From Tetradesmus obliquus (Eukaryota; Chlorophyta; Chlorophyceae; Sphaeropleales; Scenedesmaceae), in contig CP126202.1 of assembly GCA_030272155.1 (NCBI GenBank), positions 3,989,501-4,053,500 of the forward strand: a DNA stretch of 64,000 bases. The letters are read 5' to 3'. The translations under genes were made by a program, and so were the position numbers. Positions 21,315 through 34,922 of this stretch are shown here, in pieces; position 1 is the first letter of the stretch, and each line of letters starts with the position of its first letter. The notes below the pieces were generated by a model. The model worked only from the letters and a program-made list of their open reading frames with translations, did no database searches and was not told the origin of the DNA.

Positions 21315-23518
21315 TCAGCGCTGGTCTTTCCTGGGGTAGTCGCCAGCAGTGCCGCGGCGCTGCTTCCCGTCTCGGCACACACAAAGACTCCTCTTGCGGC
21401 TGCGCACCATGTTCCACAAATCTGGCAGCTTCAATACATCAGCCATGACAGATGCAGCTGTGATCTTCATAAAGGTGTTGTACAGGCCGTGCTGCAGGTC
21501 TCGCGGCTTCACATCAGCACCACCCAGCTGGCAGCTGTTATACAAGTAGTTGCGGAAGGCTGCTTTGAGGCTGCCAAATGCATGTTCAATGGGCTTGTTG
21601 AAATCTGGGGAGTAGGGTGCAAAGTGCAGCAGTTGATCTTCATTGATGCCACCTGCAACCAACATCTGTAGGCCATCCTTCCCCAGGTGAACACTTGGGT
21701 TGTCAAAGATGTACAGCGGCGTAGTGCCGCGCTGCGCCTGCTGTTGGTTGGCTATGTCTTTGATCTCCATCATGCAGTGAACAAACTCCAGCTGAGTCAT
21801 GCTCTTGGCCTGCTGGGTTGGTTTGTCCTTCAACTGCAGGTGCAAGAATTGCCGGATTGGCAGCGCGCAGCCTTGTTAGCAGCGCAGGAGCGCAACGCAG
21901 CGGTGTGGATGGATGCGATGGGACGCTTCTACATCAGGCTCAGTGCAGACAAGGTCAGATACATCACCAAGTCTATGAGGGGGCAGAGATTGTTCTGGGG
22001 CTTGACTGGCTGCTTGCCAGGTGTGCAGCACTTCAAGTTCTGCGCGCCGCGTGCAGTCGCCACAGCAGCAGCGCTTCAGTGCAAGATGTGTGCATGTGTG
22101 CTGGCTGATATGGTTGGCACATGCATGGGCTACATGCACACAAGCGAGGAGCAGCTGGTGTGCATGCTGTACTGGTTAGGCACCAGCAGCAGTATGTGTG
22201 CTCAGGTAGCAGTGGACTGGTGGGATGGGCGGATTGATTTCCTCCATGCACAGCACAACATGCTGATTCAAGCTGATGGCTCATGTCATGACAAGGGTTA
22301 TTACAGCAGCAGCAGGCAGCTGGTGCTGGAGCGCGACTTTGAGTTCTGCGCTGCAGCATATGACAACTGGCTGCAGCCAGGGGGCAGTGTGCTGCGCGTG
22401 AGCACGCGCGGATGTGACATGCACCAATCCTTGCACATTGGTTTCCAGCTTGCTGCTGCAGGTGGTGTCATTGTACTGTCACCAAGTTACTCTGCTGTTA
22501 TGTTCACAGCAGAGGACGGGCAGCGCTGCAGCTTCACTACAGCACTAAAAAAAGCACTGCGGGACTGTTACTACACAGTACAGCAGGGCTGGCATGTCTT
22601 TCAATGGCAGGCGCCTGCGCAGTAGCAGCGCACACTCACCATGTACGGTACATTGAGGTTGCCAACATGGTCCTTGTTGTCTGTTGTGCCGGTGACAAAC
22701 TTGCAGTAGACGGGCCCGTGCACAGCGTTGACGGCGCAGACAAAGTGCAACTTGACCGGCTCTGCGTCCTTGCCCTTGCGCATCCATTTGCATGGCAGCA
22801 CAGCATGCACGTTTTCATCGTGTGCATCACAATAGACCTTGACGGAGCCGCCTGCCAGGTCTGACATCCAGAATTTGCACTCATCAATGAAATATATGCG
22901 CTGCAGCATGTCGGGGTCACTTTGGTACTTCTGCCACAGCGCCGCAGCTGCTGCCTTTCGCCTTTGTTTCTGTATCTTTGTCAAGTCCAGCTTCACATCT
23001 ATTCTCCTGCGCACCAGGTCGGGGTCAGCCCATTTCATGTACTTCAGCAGTCTCTTGGGTGTGATGTTGTAGTCAGTGCACAGCTGGCGCAGTGTGTCAT
23101 TTTCCTGACATGCGACTTCGATTGAAGTCCACCACACGTGCACATCAACCTTTCTCTTTGATTCTGCAGATGGGTAGGCCTTTACCACCTTGCCAGCCTT
23201 GAATATTGTGCTGGCATGGAAGGCGACAGCATGTGGGACATTTGAGGGCCTGCCGCCATGCTTGGGTGTAGCCACTGTGCCGTTTGCTGTGAAGTTCTTG
23301 TGATGAAGTTTGCAGAACCGGTTCAGGTCCCCGTGTACCTCCTTGGCGTAGTCAGGGTACTGCTCTCTGTAATAATATGCGGGCGTAAACTTTTCGTCAG
23401 CTGTGGTCAAAGCCATTATCACACACACCACCGCCGCCACCCTCATGGCCGTGGTGCTGCGGTTGCTCTTCCATCCTGAAGGGTGCTTGCGCACCATGGA
23501 CAGCCCCCCTGCAGGCAT
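21315..23518 (-). CDS. Transposase, unit 6
   Basis: Exons 23518-22640 and 21833-21315; identical protein. Confidence 0.87.
21909..22625 (+). CDS. Putative intron-nested nuclease, unit 6
   Basis: Intact copy inside intron 21834-22639. Confidence 0.66.
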   Translation: MDAMGRFYIRLSADKVRYITKSMRGQRLFWGLTGCLPGVQHFKFCAPRAVATAAALQCKMCACVLADMVGTCMGYMHTSEEQLVCMLYWLGTSSSMCAQVAVDWWDGRIDFLHAQHNMLIQADGSCHDKGYYSSSRQLVLERDFEFCAAAYDNWLQPGGSVLRVSTRGCDMHQSLHIGFQLAAAGGVIVLSPSYSAVMFTAEDGQRCSFTTALKKALRDCYYTVQQGWHVFQWQAPAQ

Positions 23519-24876
23519 GAATCCAAAACGTATGGATATGTTAGCTGTGCTTCTAGCAGCAGTGTGAACAGAAGTAACTGGTCAGGTCAAACAACAGCCT
23601 GCGGCATCATGGAGTTTGACCGGTCTCTGAGACTGTGATTGCATGCCAGCCTTTGCTGCAGCAGTTCTTAGCCTGCACTGCATCCCTTCTGTTGCTGTTC
23701 CTGGACTTGGTGCCTGAAGTGCACACCTACCTTTTTATGCTATGGCTGATGTGCTCCTGCTGCTGCTGGGTATGCAGCTGATTTTACTGCGGCAGTAGCA
23801 CTGTTTGCAATCTATGATATCTGCCTGGGCAGGAGCAGCAGCAGCAGCAGACGACAGGAAACGTTACAGCTATGTGTGCTTTGAATCACGGTGGCATGTG
23901 CTTTTCAACTGCAGTTGTTGGTGGGCGTGACAGCAGCAGCATGTGCCAGCAGGTGCCTCACTGCTGCTACCTAATTTTTTTGCGAAGGCTTTCAGTACAG
24001 CGCTGTGTTCAACGTCGTTTAATGTTCATTCCAAATTGTTTACAGGTGCTGCAGCAACGCGATCGAGCTGCAGTGCTCTGGACATCCGTGTTGACCCGTC
24101 AGGCTCACCTGCAACGTGGGCTTGCGAGGGCCCTTCAGGATTGGTTTTCTGCCTCAACCAAAGGTACGTTGCATAATGTGTCGACGATGATGATTTGGCA
24201 GCGTGGCAGCTGTGTGGCTCGGAGCAGGCTTGTTTCAGGGCACCTTTCCGTCTTGAAGTTCTTCACCATACCGCAGTTTATTTCGGCTCGAGCCATGCTT
24301 AAATCAATCATCAAATATAAAAGTTAATTTACCGCAAGGTTTCTTGCAGGCTCCGTGCATAAAGCTTGGCAGGCCAACAGTCGTCACAACTCACGCGAGT
24401 GACAGCAGCAGGAGCCATGTTCAAGAGCTACGAGCGTAGTTGAATTATGCCAGGAATTTTTCCGTTACATTCGGCAATTCAGCATGACTGCAAATGCCTG
24501 TATGTGAAATGGCCACCAAGTGCCTTGCTGCCTTGCAGCAGTTGTTTGAAGCAGGAACCACTCCTGACAAGTCTGAGCACCAAAGCACAACATCCACATG
24601 TATTTTACTCATACCATAAGCTTCTGAACATGCCATTTTGTTCCCACACTCGCTCTCAGGTGAACACCAGGAAGTAACCACCCTACAGCAGCATGGTGCC
24701 AGCACCTCCCAAGCCCCGGGCGGTGCGAACATGCAGGACGGCGACAAGCGCAGGTGCCCTCAAACAGGTGAGCTCAAGGGCTCTCTGAGTGACACCCTGT
24801 GCACTGCTGGCTAGCCATCTTGCATGCAGCTGACAGCCACAATCCCTACATGCCATGCAGCAGCACAACAGCAGAC

Positions 24877-27080
24877 TCAGCGCTGGTCTTTCCTGGGGTA
24901 GTCGCCAGCAGTGCCGCGGCGCTGCTTCCCGTCTCGGCACACACAAAGACTCCTCTTGCGGCTGCGCACCATGTTCCACAAATCTGGCAGCTTCAATACA
25001 TCAGCCATGACAGATGCAGCTGTGATCTTCATAAAGGTGTTGTACAGGCCGTGCTGCAGGTCTCGCGGCTTCACATCAGCACCACCCAGCTGGCAGCTGT
25101 TATACAAGTAGTTGCGGAAGGCTGCTTTGAGGCTGCCAAATGCATGTTCAATGGGCTTGTTGAAATCTGGGGAGTAGGGTGCAAAGTGCAGCAGTTGATC
25201 TTCATTGATGCCACCTGCAACCAACATCTGTAGGCCATCCTTCCCCAGGTGAACACTTGGGTTGTCAAAGATGTACAGCGGCGTAGTGCCGCGCTGCGCC
25301 TGCTGTTGGTTGGCTATGTCTTTGATCTCCATCATGCAGTGAACAAACTCCAGCTGAGTCATGCTCTTGGCCTGCTGGGTTGGTTTGTCCTTCAACTGCA
25401 GGTGCAAGAATTGCCGGATTGGCAGCGCGCAGCCTTGTTAGCAGCGCAGGAGCGCAACGCAGCGGTGTGGATGGATGCGATGGGACGCTTCTACATCAGG
25501 CTCAGTGCAGACAAGGTCAGATACATCACCAAGTCTATGAGGGGGCAGAGATTGTTCTGGGGCTTGACTGGCTGCTTGCCAGGTGTGCAGCACTTCAAGT
25601 TCTGCGCGCCGCGTGCAGTCGCCACAGCAGCAGCGCTTCAGTGCAAGATGTGTGCATGTGTGCTGGCTGATATGGTTGGCACATGCATGGGCTACATGCA
25701 CACAAGCGAGGAGCAGCTGGTGTGCATGCTGTACTGGTTAGGCACCAGCAGCAGTATGTGTGCTCAGGTAGCAGTGGACTGGTGGGATGGGCGGATTGAT
25801 TTCCTCCATGCACAGCACAACATGCTGATTCAAGCTGATGGCTCATGTCATGACAAGGGTTATTACAGCAGCAGCAGGCAGCTGGTGCTGGAGCGCGACT
25901 TTGAGTTCTGCGCTGCAGCATATGACAACTGGCTGCAGCCAGGGGGCAGTGTGCTGCGCGTGAGCACGCGCGGATGTGACATGCACCAATCCTTGCACAT
26001 TGGTTTCCAGCTTGCTGCTGCAGGTGGTGTCATTGTACTGTCACCAAGTTACTCTGCTGTTATGTTCACAGCAGAGGACGGGCAGCGCTGCAGCTTCACT
26101 ACAGCACTAAAAAAAGCACTGCGGGACTGTTACTACACAGTACAGCAGGGCTGGCATGTCTTTCAATGGCAGGCGCCTGCGCAGTAGCAGCGCACACTCA
26201 CCATGTACGGTACATTGAGGTTGCCAACATGGTCCTTGTTGTCTGTTGTGCCGGTGACAAACTTGCAGTAGACGGGCCCGTGCACAGCGTTGACGGCGCA
26301 GACAAAGTGCAACTTGACCGGCTCTGCGTCCTTGCCCTTGCGCATCCATTTGCATGGCAGCACAGCATGCACGTTTTCATCGTGTGCATCACAATAGACC
26401 TTGACGGAGCCGCCTGCCAGGTCTGACATCCAGAATTTGCACTCATCAATGAAATATATGCGCTGCAGCATGTCGGGGTCACTTTGGTACTTCTGCCACA
26501 GCGCCGCAGCTGCTGCCTTTCGCCTTTGTTTCTGTATCTTTGTCAAGTCCAGCTTCACATCTATTCTCCTGCGCACCAGGTCGGGGTCAGCCCATTTCAT
26601 GTACTTCAGCAGTCTCTTGGGTGTGATGTTGTAGTCAGTGCACAGCTGGCGCAGTGTGTCATTTTCCTGACATGCGACTTCGATTGAAGTCCACCACACG
26701 TGCACATCAACCTTTCTCTTTGATTCTGCAGATGGGTAGGCCTTTACCACCTTGCCAGCCTTGAATATTGTGCTGGCATGGAAGGCGACAGCATGTGGGA
26801 CATTTGAGGGCCTGCCGCCATGCTTGGGTGTAGCCACTGTGCCGTTTGCTGTGAAGTTCTTGTGATGAAGTTTGCAGAACCGGTTCAGGTCCCCGTGTAC
26901 CTCCTTGGCGTAGTCAGGGTACTGCTCTCTGTAATAATATGCGGGCGTAAACTTTTCGTCAGCTGTGGTCAAAGCCATTATCACACACACCACCGCCGCC
27001 ACCCTCATGGCCGTGGTGCTGCGGTTGCTCTTCCATCCTGAAGGGTGCTTGCGCACCATGGACAGCCCCCCTGCAGGCAT
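24877..27080 (-). CDS. Transposase, unit 7
   Basis: Exons 27080-26202 and 25395-24877; identical protein. Confidence 0.87.
25471..26187 (+). CDS. Putative intron-nested nuclease, unit 7
   Basis: Intact copy inside intron 25396-26201. Confidence 0.66.
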   Translation: MDAMGRFYIRLSADKVRYITKSMRGQRLFWGLTGCLPGVQHFKFCAPRAVATAAALQCKMCACVLADMVGTCMGYMHTSEEQLVCMLYWLGTSSSMCAQVAVDWWDGRIDFLHAQHNMLIQADGSCHDKGYYSSSRQLVLERDFEFCAAAYDNWLQPGGSVLRVSTRGCDMHQSLHIGFQLAAAGGVIVLSPSYSAVMFTAEDGQRCSFTTALKKALRDCYYTVQQGWHVFQWQAPAQ

Positions 27081-27188
27081 GAATCCAAAACATATGGATA
27101 TGTTAGCTGTGCTTCTAGCAGCAGTGTGAACAGAAGTAACTGGTCAGGTCAAACAACAGCCTGCGGCATCATGGAGTTTGACCGGTCT

Positions 27189-27909
27189 CAGCTGGGCATG
27201 GTACAAATGTAGCGAACAAGTGGCCTACATATAAATGTCAAGCTTTCAACGACGAATCTAAATCAATTTGAGCTGTTAGCAGTGGCACAGTGTGCTGCAA
27301 GAAAAGTGCTAAAACACGTTGCCCTGAAGTGCCCCGACTCGGCTGTTACATATGTTAACTTGCGCTGTAGAGTGTTGCTGTGGGTGCTGCTGCCTGCAAC
27401 ATGTTTTGATGTGTAATGTAATTCTTCTGGGCTTCCCTTGCTGGCTGATCAGGCACTGCAGTTCTGGTGTGCCAAGTGCCCTGCCGCTGCTGTTGCGCTC
27501 TGCTGCTTGGCGCTGTGCGCTGCACATACAGTTTCAACTGTCATATCTGTTACATAGTGCGCAACACCGCTTCAGGCCCACCGGCAGCTGCTGCGCGCGT
27601 GCAGCTAGTGTGGCTGCACAGAGTTTGTTGAGGACTAGTATTCTACACAGTTTCCTGCAAACATCCTTCTTGTGTGATCAAGGCGAATTCTGGAGCTCAA
27701 AATTACTAGCAGTTTGGAGCTGCTGCTGCTGGCAGGTGAGGCCCTGCTGTGCAGTTGGGATGCAAGCAAACCAAAGCAGCAGCACTGGCAGCTGTGCCTT
27801 ACTGTGCCTGCCACATACAGCAGGTTGCTATGCCAGCATGGCTGTCTGCTTGCAAGCTGTGTTGATTTGTTGCAAAATGCAGATGCTGCGTTTGTACCAT
27901 GCCCAGCTG
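27189..27909. mobile_element. 721-bp inverted-repeat segment (unit 8)
   Basis: Same boundaries and flanks as unit 2. Confidence 0.75.
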
Positions 27910-29156
27910 AGACTGTAATTGCATGCCAGCCTTTGCTGCAGCAGTTCTTAGCCTGCACTGCATCCCTTCTGTTGCTGTTCCTGGACTTGGTGCCTGAAGT
28001 GCACACCTACCTTTTTATGCTATGGCTGATGTGCTCCTGCTGCTGCTGGGTATGCAGCTGATTTTACTGCGGCAGTAGCACTGTTTGCAATCTATGATAT
28101 CTGCCTGGGCAGGAGCAGCAGCAGCAGCAGACGACAGGAAACGTTACAGCTATGTGTGCTTTGAATCACGGTGGCATGTGCTTTTCAACTGCAGTTGTTG
28201 GTGGGCGTGACAGCAGCAGCATGTGCCAGCAGGTGCCTCACTGCTGCTACCTAATTTTTTTGCGAAGGCTTTCAGTACAGCGCTGTGTTCAACGTCGTTT
28301 AATGTTCATTCCAAATTGTTTACAGGTGCTGCAGCAACGCGATCGAGCTGCAGTGCTCTGGACATCCGTGTTGACCCGTCAGGCTCACCTGCAACGTGGG
28401 CTTGCGAGGGCCCTTCAGGATTGGTTTTCTGCCTCAACCAAAGGTACGTTGCATAATGTGTCGACGATGATGATTTGGCAGCGTGGCAGCTGTGTGGCTC
28501 GGAGCAGGCTTGTTTCAGGGCACCTTTCCGTCTTGAAGTTCTTCACCATACCGCAGTTTATTTCGGCTCGAGCCATGCTTAAATCAATCATCAAATATAA
28601 AAGTTAATTTACCGCAAGGTTTCTTGCAGGCTCCGTGCATAAAGCTTGGCAGGCCAACAGTCGTCACAACTCACGCGAGTGACAGCAGCAGGAGCCATGT
28701 TCAAGAGCTACGAGCGTAGTTGAATTATGCCAGGAATTTTTCCGTTACATTCGGCAATTCAGCATGACTGCAAATGCCTGTATGTGAAATGGCCACCAAG
28801 TGCCTTGCTGCCTTGCAGCAGTTGTTTGAAGCAGGAACCACTCCTGACAAGTCTGAGCACCAAAGCACAACATCCACATGTATTTTACTCATACCATAAG
28901 CTTCTGAACATGCCATTTTGTTCCCACACTCGCTCTCAGGTGAACACCAGGAAGTAACCACCCTACAGCAGCATGGTGCCAGCACCTCCCAAGCCCCGGG
29001 CGGTGCGAACATGCAGGACGGCGACAAGCGCAGGTGCCCTCAAACAGGTGAGCTCAAGGGCTCTCTGAGTGACACCCTGTGCACTGCTGGCTAGCCATCT
29101 TGCATGCAGCTGACAGCCACAATCCCTACATGCCATGCAGCAGCACAACAGCAGAC

Positions 29157-31360
29157 TCAGCGCTGGTCTTTCCTGGGGTAGTCGCCAGCAGTGCCGCGGC
29201 GCTGCTTCCCGTCTCGGCACACACAAAGACTCCTCTTGCGGCTGCGCACCATGTTCCACAAATCTGGCAGCTTCAATACATCAGCCATGACAGATGCAGC
29301 TGTGATCTTCATAAAGGTGTTGTACAGGCCGTGCTGCAGGTCTCGCGGCTTCACATCAGCACCACCCAGCTGGCAGCTGTTATACAAGTAGTTGCGGAAG
29401 GCTGCTTTGAGGCTGCCAAATGCATGTTCAATGGGCTTGTTGAAATCTGGGGAGTAGGGTGCAAAGTGCAGCAGTTGATCTTCATTGATGCCACCTGCAA
29501 CCAACATCTGTAGGCCATCCTTCCCCAGGTGAACACTTGGGTTGTCAAAGATGTACAGCGGCGTAGTGCCGCGCTGCGCCTGCTGTTGGTTGGCTATGTC
29601 TTTGATCTCCATCATGCAGTGAACAAACTCCAGCTGAGTCATGCTCTTGGCCTGCTGGGTTGGTTTGTCCTTCAACTGCAGGTGCAAGAATTGCCGGATT
29701 GGCAGCGCGCAGCCTTGTTAGCAGCGCAGGAGCGCAACGCAGCGGTGTGGATGGATGCGATGGGACGCTTCTACATCAGGCTCAGTGCAGACAAGGTCAG
29801 ATACATCACCAAGTCTATGAGGGGGCAGAGATTGTTCTGGGGCTTGACTGGCTGCTTGCCAGGTGTGCAGCACTTCAAGTTCTGCGCGCCGCGTGCAGTC
29901 GCCACAGCAGCAGCGCTTCAGTGCAAGATGTGTGCATGTGTGCTGGCTGATATGGTTGGCACATGCATGGGCTACATGCACACAAGCGAGGAGCAGCTGG
30001 TGTGCATGCTGTACTGGTTAGGCACCAGCAGCAGTATGTGTGCTCAGGTAGCAGTGGACTGGTGGGATGGGCGGATTGATTTCCTCCATGCACAGCACAA
30101 CATGCTGATTCAAGCTGATGGCTCATGTCATGACAAGGGTTATTACAGCAGCAGCAGGCAGCTGGTGCTGGAGCGCGACTTTGAGTTCTGCGCTGCAGCA
30201 TATGACAACTGGCTGCAGCCAGGGGGCAGTGTGCTGCGCGTGAGCACGCGCGGATGTGACATGCACCAATCCTTGCACATTGGTTTCCAGCTTGCTGCTG
30301 CAGGTGGTGTCATTGTACTGTCACCAAGTTACTCTGCTGTTATGTTCACAGCAGAGGACGGGCAGCGCTGCAGCTTCACTACAGCACTAAAAAAAGCACT
30401 GCGGGACTGTTACTACACAGTACAGCAGGGCTGGCATGTCTTTCAATGGCAGGCGCCTGCGCAGTAGCAGCGCACACTCACCATGTACGGTACATTGAGG
30501 TTGCCAACATGGTCCTTGTTGTCTGTTGTGCCGGTGACAAACTTGCAGTAGACGGGCCCGTGCACAGCGTTGACGGCGCAGACAAAGTGCAACTTGACCG
30601 GCTCTGCGTCCTTGCCCTTGCGCATCCATTTGCATGGCAGCACAGCATGCACGTTTTCATCGTGTGCATCACAATAGACCTTGACGGAGCCGCCTGCCAG
30701 GTCTGACATCCAGAATTTGCACTCATCAATGAAATATATGCGCTGCAGCATGTCGGGGTCACTTTGGTACTTCTGCCACAGCGCCGCAGCTGCTGCCTTT
30801 CGCCTTTGTTTCTGTATCTTTGTCAAGTCCAGCTTCACATCTATTCTCCTGCGCACCAGGTCGGGGTCAGCCCATTTCATGTACTTCAGCAGTCTCTTGG
30901 GTGTGATGTTGTAGTCAGTGCACAGCTGGCGCAGTGTGTCATTTTCCTGACATGCGACTTCGATTGAAGTCCACCACACGTGCACATCAACCTTTCTCTT
31001 TGATTCTGCAGATGGGTAGGCCTTTACCACCTTGCCAGCCTTGAATATTGTGCTGGCATGGAAGGCGACAGCATGTGGGACATTTGAGGGCCTGCCGCCA
31101 TGCTTGGGTGTAGCCACTGTGCCGTTTGCTGTGAAGTTCTTGTGATGAAGTTTGCAGAACCGGTTCAGGTCCCCGTGTACCTCCTTGGCGTAGTCAGGGT
31201 ACTGCTCTCTGTAATAATATGCGGGCGTAAACTTTTCGTCAGCTGTGGTCAAAGCCATTATCACACACACCACCGCCGCCACCCTCATGGCCGTGGTGCT
31301 GCGGTTGCTCTTCCATCCTGAAGGGTGCTTGCGCACCATGGACAGCCCCCCTGCAGGCAT
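29157..31360 (-). CDS. Transposase, unit 8
   Basis: Exons 31360-30482 and 29675-29157; identical protein. Confidence 0.87.
29751..30467 (+). CDS. Putative intron-nested nuclease, unit 8
   Basis: Intact copy inside intron 29676-30481. Confidence 0.66.
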   Translation: MDAMGRFYIRLSADKVRYITKSMRGQRLFWGLTGCLPGVQHFKFCAPRAVATAAALQCKMCACVLADMVGTCMGYMHTSEEQLVCMLYWLGTSSSMCAQVAVDWWDGRIDFLHAQHNMLIQADGSCHDKGYYSSSRQLVLERDFEFCAAAYDNWLQPGGSVLRVSTRGCDMHQSLHIGFQLAAAGGVIVLSPSYSAVMFTAEDGQRCSFTTALKKALRDCYYTVQQGWHVFQWQAPAQ

Positions 31361-32718
31361 GAATCCAAAACATATGGATATGTTAGCTGTGCTTCTAGCA
31401 GCAGTGTGAACAGAAGTAACTGGTCAGGTCAAACAACAGCCTGCGGCATCATGGAGTTTGACCGGTCTCTGAGACTGTAATTGCATGCCAGCCTTTGCTG
31501 CAGCAGTTCTTAGCCTGCACTGCATCCCTTCTGTTGCTGTTCCTGGACTTGGTGCCTGAAGTGCACACCTACCTTTTTATGCTATGGCTGATGTGCTCCT
31601 GCTGCTGCTGGGTATGCAGCTGATTTTACTGCGGCAGTAGCACTGTTTGCAATCTATGATATCTGCCTGGGCAGGAGCAGCAGCAGCAGCAGACGACAGG
31701 AAACGTTACAGCTATGTGTGCTTTGAATCACGGTGGCATGTGCTTTTCAACTGCAGTTGTTGGTGGGCGTGACAGCAGCAGCATGTGCCAGCAGGTGCCT
31801 CACTGCTGCTACCTAATTTTTTTGCGAAGGCTTTCAGTACAGCGCTGTGTTCAACGTCGTTTAATGTTCATTCCAAATTGTTTACAGGTGCTGCAGCAAC
31901 GCGATCGAGCTGCAGTGCTCTGGACATCCGTGTTGACCCGTCAGGCTCACCTGCAACGTGGGCTTGCGAGGGCCCTTCAGGATTGGTTTTCTGCCTCAAC
32001 CAAAGGTACGTTGCATAATGTGTCGACGATGATGATTTGGCAGCGTGGCAGCTGTGTGGCTCGGAGCAGGCTTGTTTCAGGGCACCTTTCCGTCTTGAAG
32101 TTCTTCACCATACCGCAGTTTATTTCGGCTCGAGCCATGCTTAAATCAATCATCAAATATAAAAGTTAATTTACCGCAAGGTTTCTTGCAGGCTCCGTGC
32201 ATAAAGCTTGGCAGGCCAACAGTCGTCACAACTCACGCGAGTGACAGCAGCAGGAGCCATGTTCAAGAGCTACGAGCGTAGTTGAATTATGCCAGGAATT
32301 TTTCCGTTACATTCGGCAATTCAGCATGACTGCAAATGCCTGTATGTGAAATGGCCACCAAGTGCCTTGCTGCCTTGCAGCAGTTGTTTGAAGCAGGAAC
32401 CACTCCTGACAAGTCTGAGCACCAAAGCACAACATCCACATGTATTTTACTCATACCATAAGCTTCTGAACATGCCATTTTGTTCCCACACTCGCTCTCA
32501 GGTGAACACCAGGAAGTAACCACCCTACAGCAGCATGGTGCCAGCACCTCCCAAGCCCCGGGCGGTGCGAACATGCAGGACGGCGACAAGCGCAGGTGCC
32601 CTCAAACAGGTGAGCTCAAGGGCTCTCTGAGTGACACCCTGTGCACTGCTGGCTAGCCATCTTGCATGCAGCTGACAGCCACAATCCCTACATGCCATGC
32701 AGCAGCACAACAGCAGAC

Positions 32719-34922
32719 TCAGCGCTGGTCTTTCCTGGGGTAGTCGCCAGCAGTGCCGCGGCGCTGCTTCCCGTCTCGGCACACACAAAGACTCCTCTTG
32801 CGGCTGCGCACCATGTTCCACAAATCTGGCAGCTTCAATACATCAGCCATGACAGATGCAGCTGTGATCTTCATAAAGGTGTTGTACAGGCCGTGCTGCA
32901 GGTCTCGCGGCTTCACATCAGCACCACCCAGCTGGCAGCTGTTATACAAGTAGTTGCGGAAGGCTGCTTTGAGGCTGCCAAATGCATGTTCAATGGGCTT
33001 GTTGAAATCTGGGGAGTAGGGTGCAAAGTGCAGCAGTTGATCTTCATTGATGCCACCTGCAACCAACATCTGTAGGCCATCCTTCCCCAGGTGAACACTT
33101 GGGTTGTCAAAGATGTACAGCGGCGTAGTGCCGCGCTGCGCCTGCTGTTGGTTGGCTATGTCTTTGATCTCCATCATGCAGTGAACAAACTCCAGCTGAG
33201 TCATGCTCTTGGCCTGCTGGGTTGGTTTGTCCTTCAACTGCAGGTGCAAGAATTGCCGGATTGGCAGCGCGCAGCCTTGTTAGCAGCGCAGGAGCGCAAC
33301 GCAGCGGTGTGGATGGATGCGATGGGACGCTTCTACATCAGGCTCAGTGCAGACAAGGTCAGATACATCACCAAGTCTATGAGGGGGCAGAGATTGTTCT
33401 GGGGCTTGACTGGCTGCTTGCCAGGTGTGCAGCACTTCAAGTTCTGCGCGCCGCGTGCAGTCGCCACAGCAGCAGCGCTTCAGTGCAAGATGTGTGCATG
33501 TGTGCTGGCTGATATGGTTGGCACATGCATGGGCTACATGCACACAAGCGAGGAGCAGCTGGTGTGCATGCTGTACTGGTTAGGCACCAGCAGCAGTATG
33601 TGTGCTCAGGTAGCAGTGGACTGGTGGGATGGGCGGATTGATTTCCTCCATGCACAGCACAACATGCTGATTCAAGCTGATGGCTCATGTCATGACAAGG
33701 GTTATTACAGCAGCAGCAGGCAGCTGGTGCTGGAGCGCGACTTTGAGTTCTGCGCTGCAGCATATGACAACTGGCTGCAGCCAGGGGGCAGTGTGCTGCG
33801 CGTGAGCACGCGCGGATGTGACATGCACCAATCCTTGCACATTGGTTTCCAGCTTGCTGCTGCAGGTGGTGTCATTGTACTGTCACCAAGTTACTCTGCT
33901 GTTATGTTCACAGCAGAGGACGGGCAGCGCTGCAGCTTCACTACAGCACTAAAAAAAGCACTGCGGGACTGTTACTACACAGTACAGCAGGGCTGGCATG
34001 TCTTTCAATGGCAGGCGCCTGCGCAGTAGCAGCGCACACTCACCATGTACGGTACATTGAGGTTGCCAACATGGTCCTTGTTGTCTGTTGTGCCGGTGAC
34101 AAACTTGCAGTAGACGGGCCCGTGCACAGCGTTGACGGCGCAGACAAAGTGCAACTTGACCGGCTCTGCGTCCTTGCCCTTGCGCATCCATTTGCATGGC
34201 AGCACAGCATGCACGTTTTCATCGTGTGCATCACAATAGACCTTGACGGAGCCGCCTGCCAGGTCTGACATCCAGAATTTGCACTCATCAATGAAATATA
34301 TGCGCTGCAGCATGTCGGGGTCACTTTGGTACTTCTGCCACAGCGCCGCAGCTGCTGCCTTTCGCCTTTGTTTCTGTATCTTTGTCAAGTCCAGCTTCAC
34401 ATCTATTCTCCTGCGCACCAGGTCGGGGTCAGCCCATTTCATGTACTTCAGCAGTCTCTTGGGTGTGATGTTGTAGTCAGTGCACAGCTGGCGCAGTGTG
34501 TCATTTTCCTGACATGCGACTTCGATTGAAGTCCACCACACGTGCACATCAACCTTTCTCTTTGATTCTGCAGATGGGTAGGCCTTTACCACCTTGCCAG
34601 CCTTGAATATTGTGCTGGCATGGAAGGCGACAGCATGTGGGACATTTGAGGGCCTGCCGCCATGCTTGGGTGTAGCCACTGTGCCGTTTGCTGTGAAGTT
34701 CTTGTGATGAAGTTTGCAGAACCGGTTCAGGTCCCCGTGTACCTCCTTGGCGTAGTCAGGGTACTGCTCTCTGTAATAATATGCGGGCGTAAACTTTTCG
34801 TCAGCTGTGGTCAAAGCCATTATCACACACACCACCGCCGCCACCCTCATGGCCGTGGTGCTGCGGTTGCTCTTCCATCCTGAAGGGTGCTTGCGCACCA
34901 TGGACAGCCCCCCTGCAGGCAT
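32719..34922 (-). CDS. Transposase, unit 9
   Basis: Exons 34922-34044 and 33237-32719; identical protein. Confidence 0.87.
33313..34029 (+). CDS. Putative intron-nested nuclease, unit 9
   Basis: Intact copy inside intron 33238-34043. Confidence 0.66.
   Translation: MDAMGRFYIRLSADKVRYITKSMRGQRLFWGLTGCLPGVQHFKFCAPRAVATAAALQCKMCACVLADMVGTCMGYMHTSEEQLVCMLYWLGTSSSMCAQVAVDWWDGRIDFLHAQHNMLIQADGSCHDKGYYSSSRQLVLERDFEFCAAAYDNWLQPGGSVLRVSTRGCDMHQSLHIGFQLAAAGGVIVLSPSYSAVMFTAEDGQRCSFTTALKKALRDCYYTVQQGWHVFQWQAPAQ

Larger units (their letters stand above)
19247..23526. repeat. Array unit 6, long (L)
   Basis: 721-bp segment at 19347-20067 with a private substitution (GGCCAACC instead of GGCCCACC, about 19737). 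Confidence 0.95.
23527..27088. repeat. Array unit 7, short (S)
   Basis: Junction centre T at 23623-23633, G at base 4 of the unit, and GTGATT: third copy of the unit 3/5 haplotype. Confidence 0.95.
27089..31368. repeat. Array unit 8, long (L)
   Basis: 721-bp segment at 27189-27909; common allele (A) at the palindrome. Confidence 0.95.
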
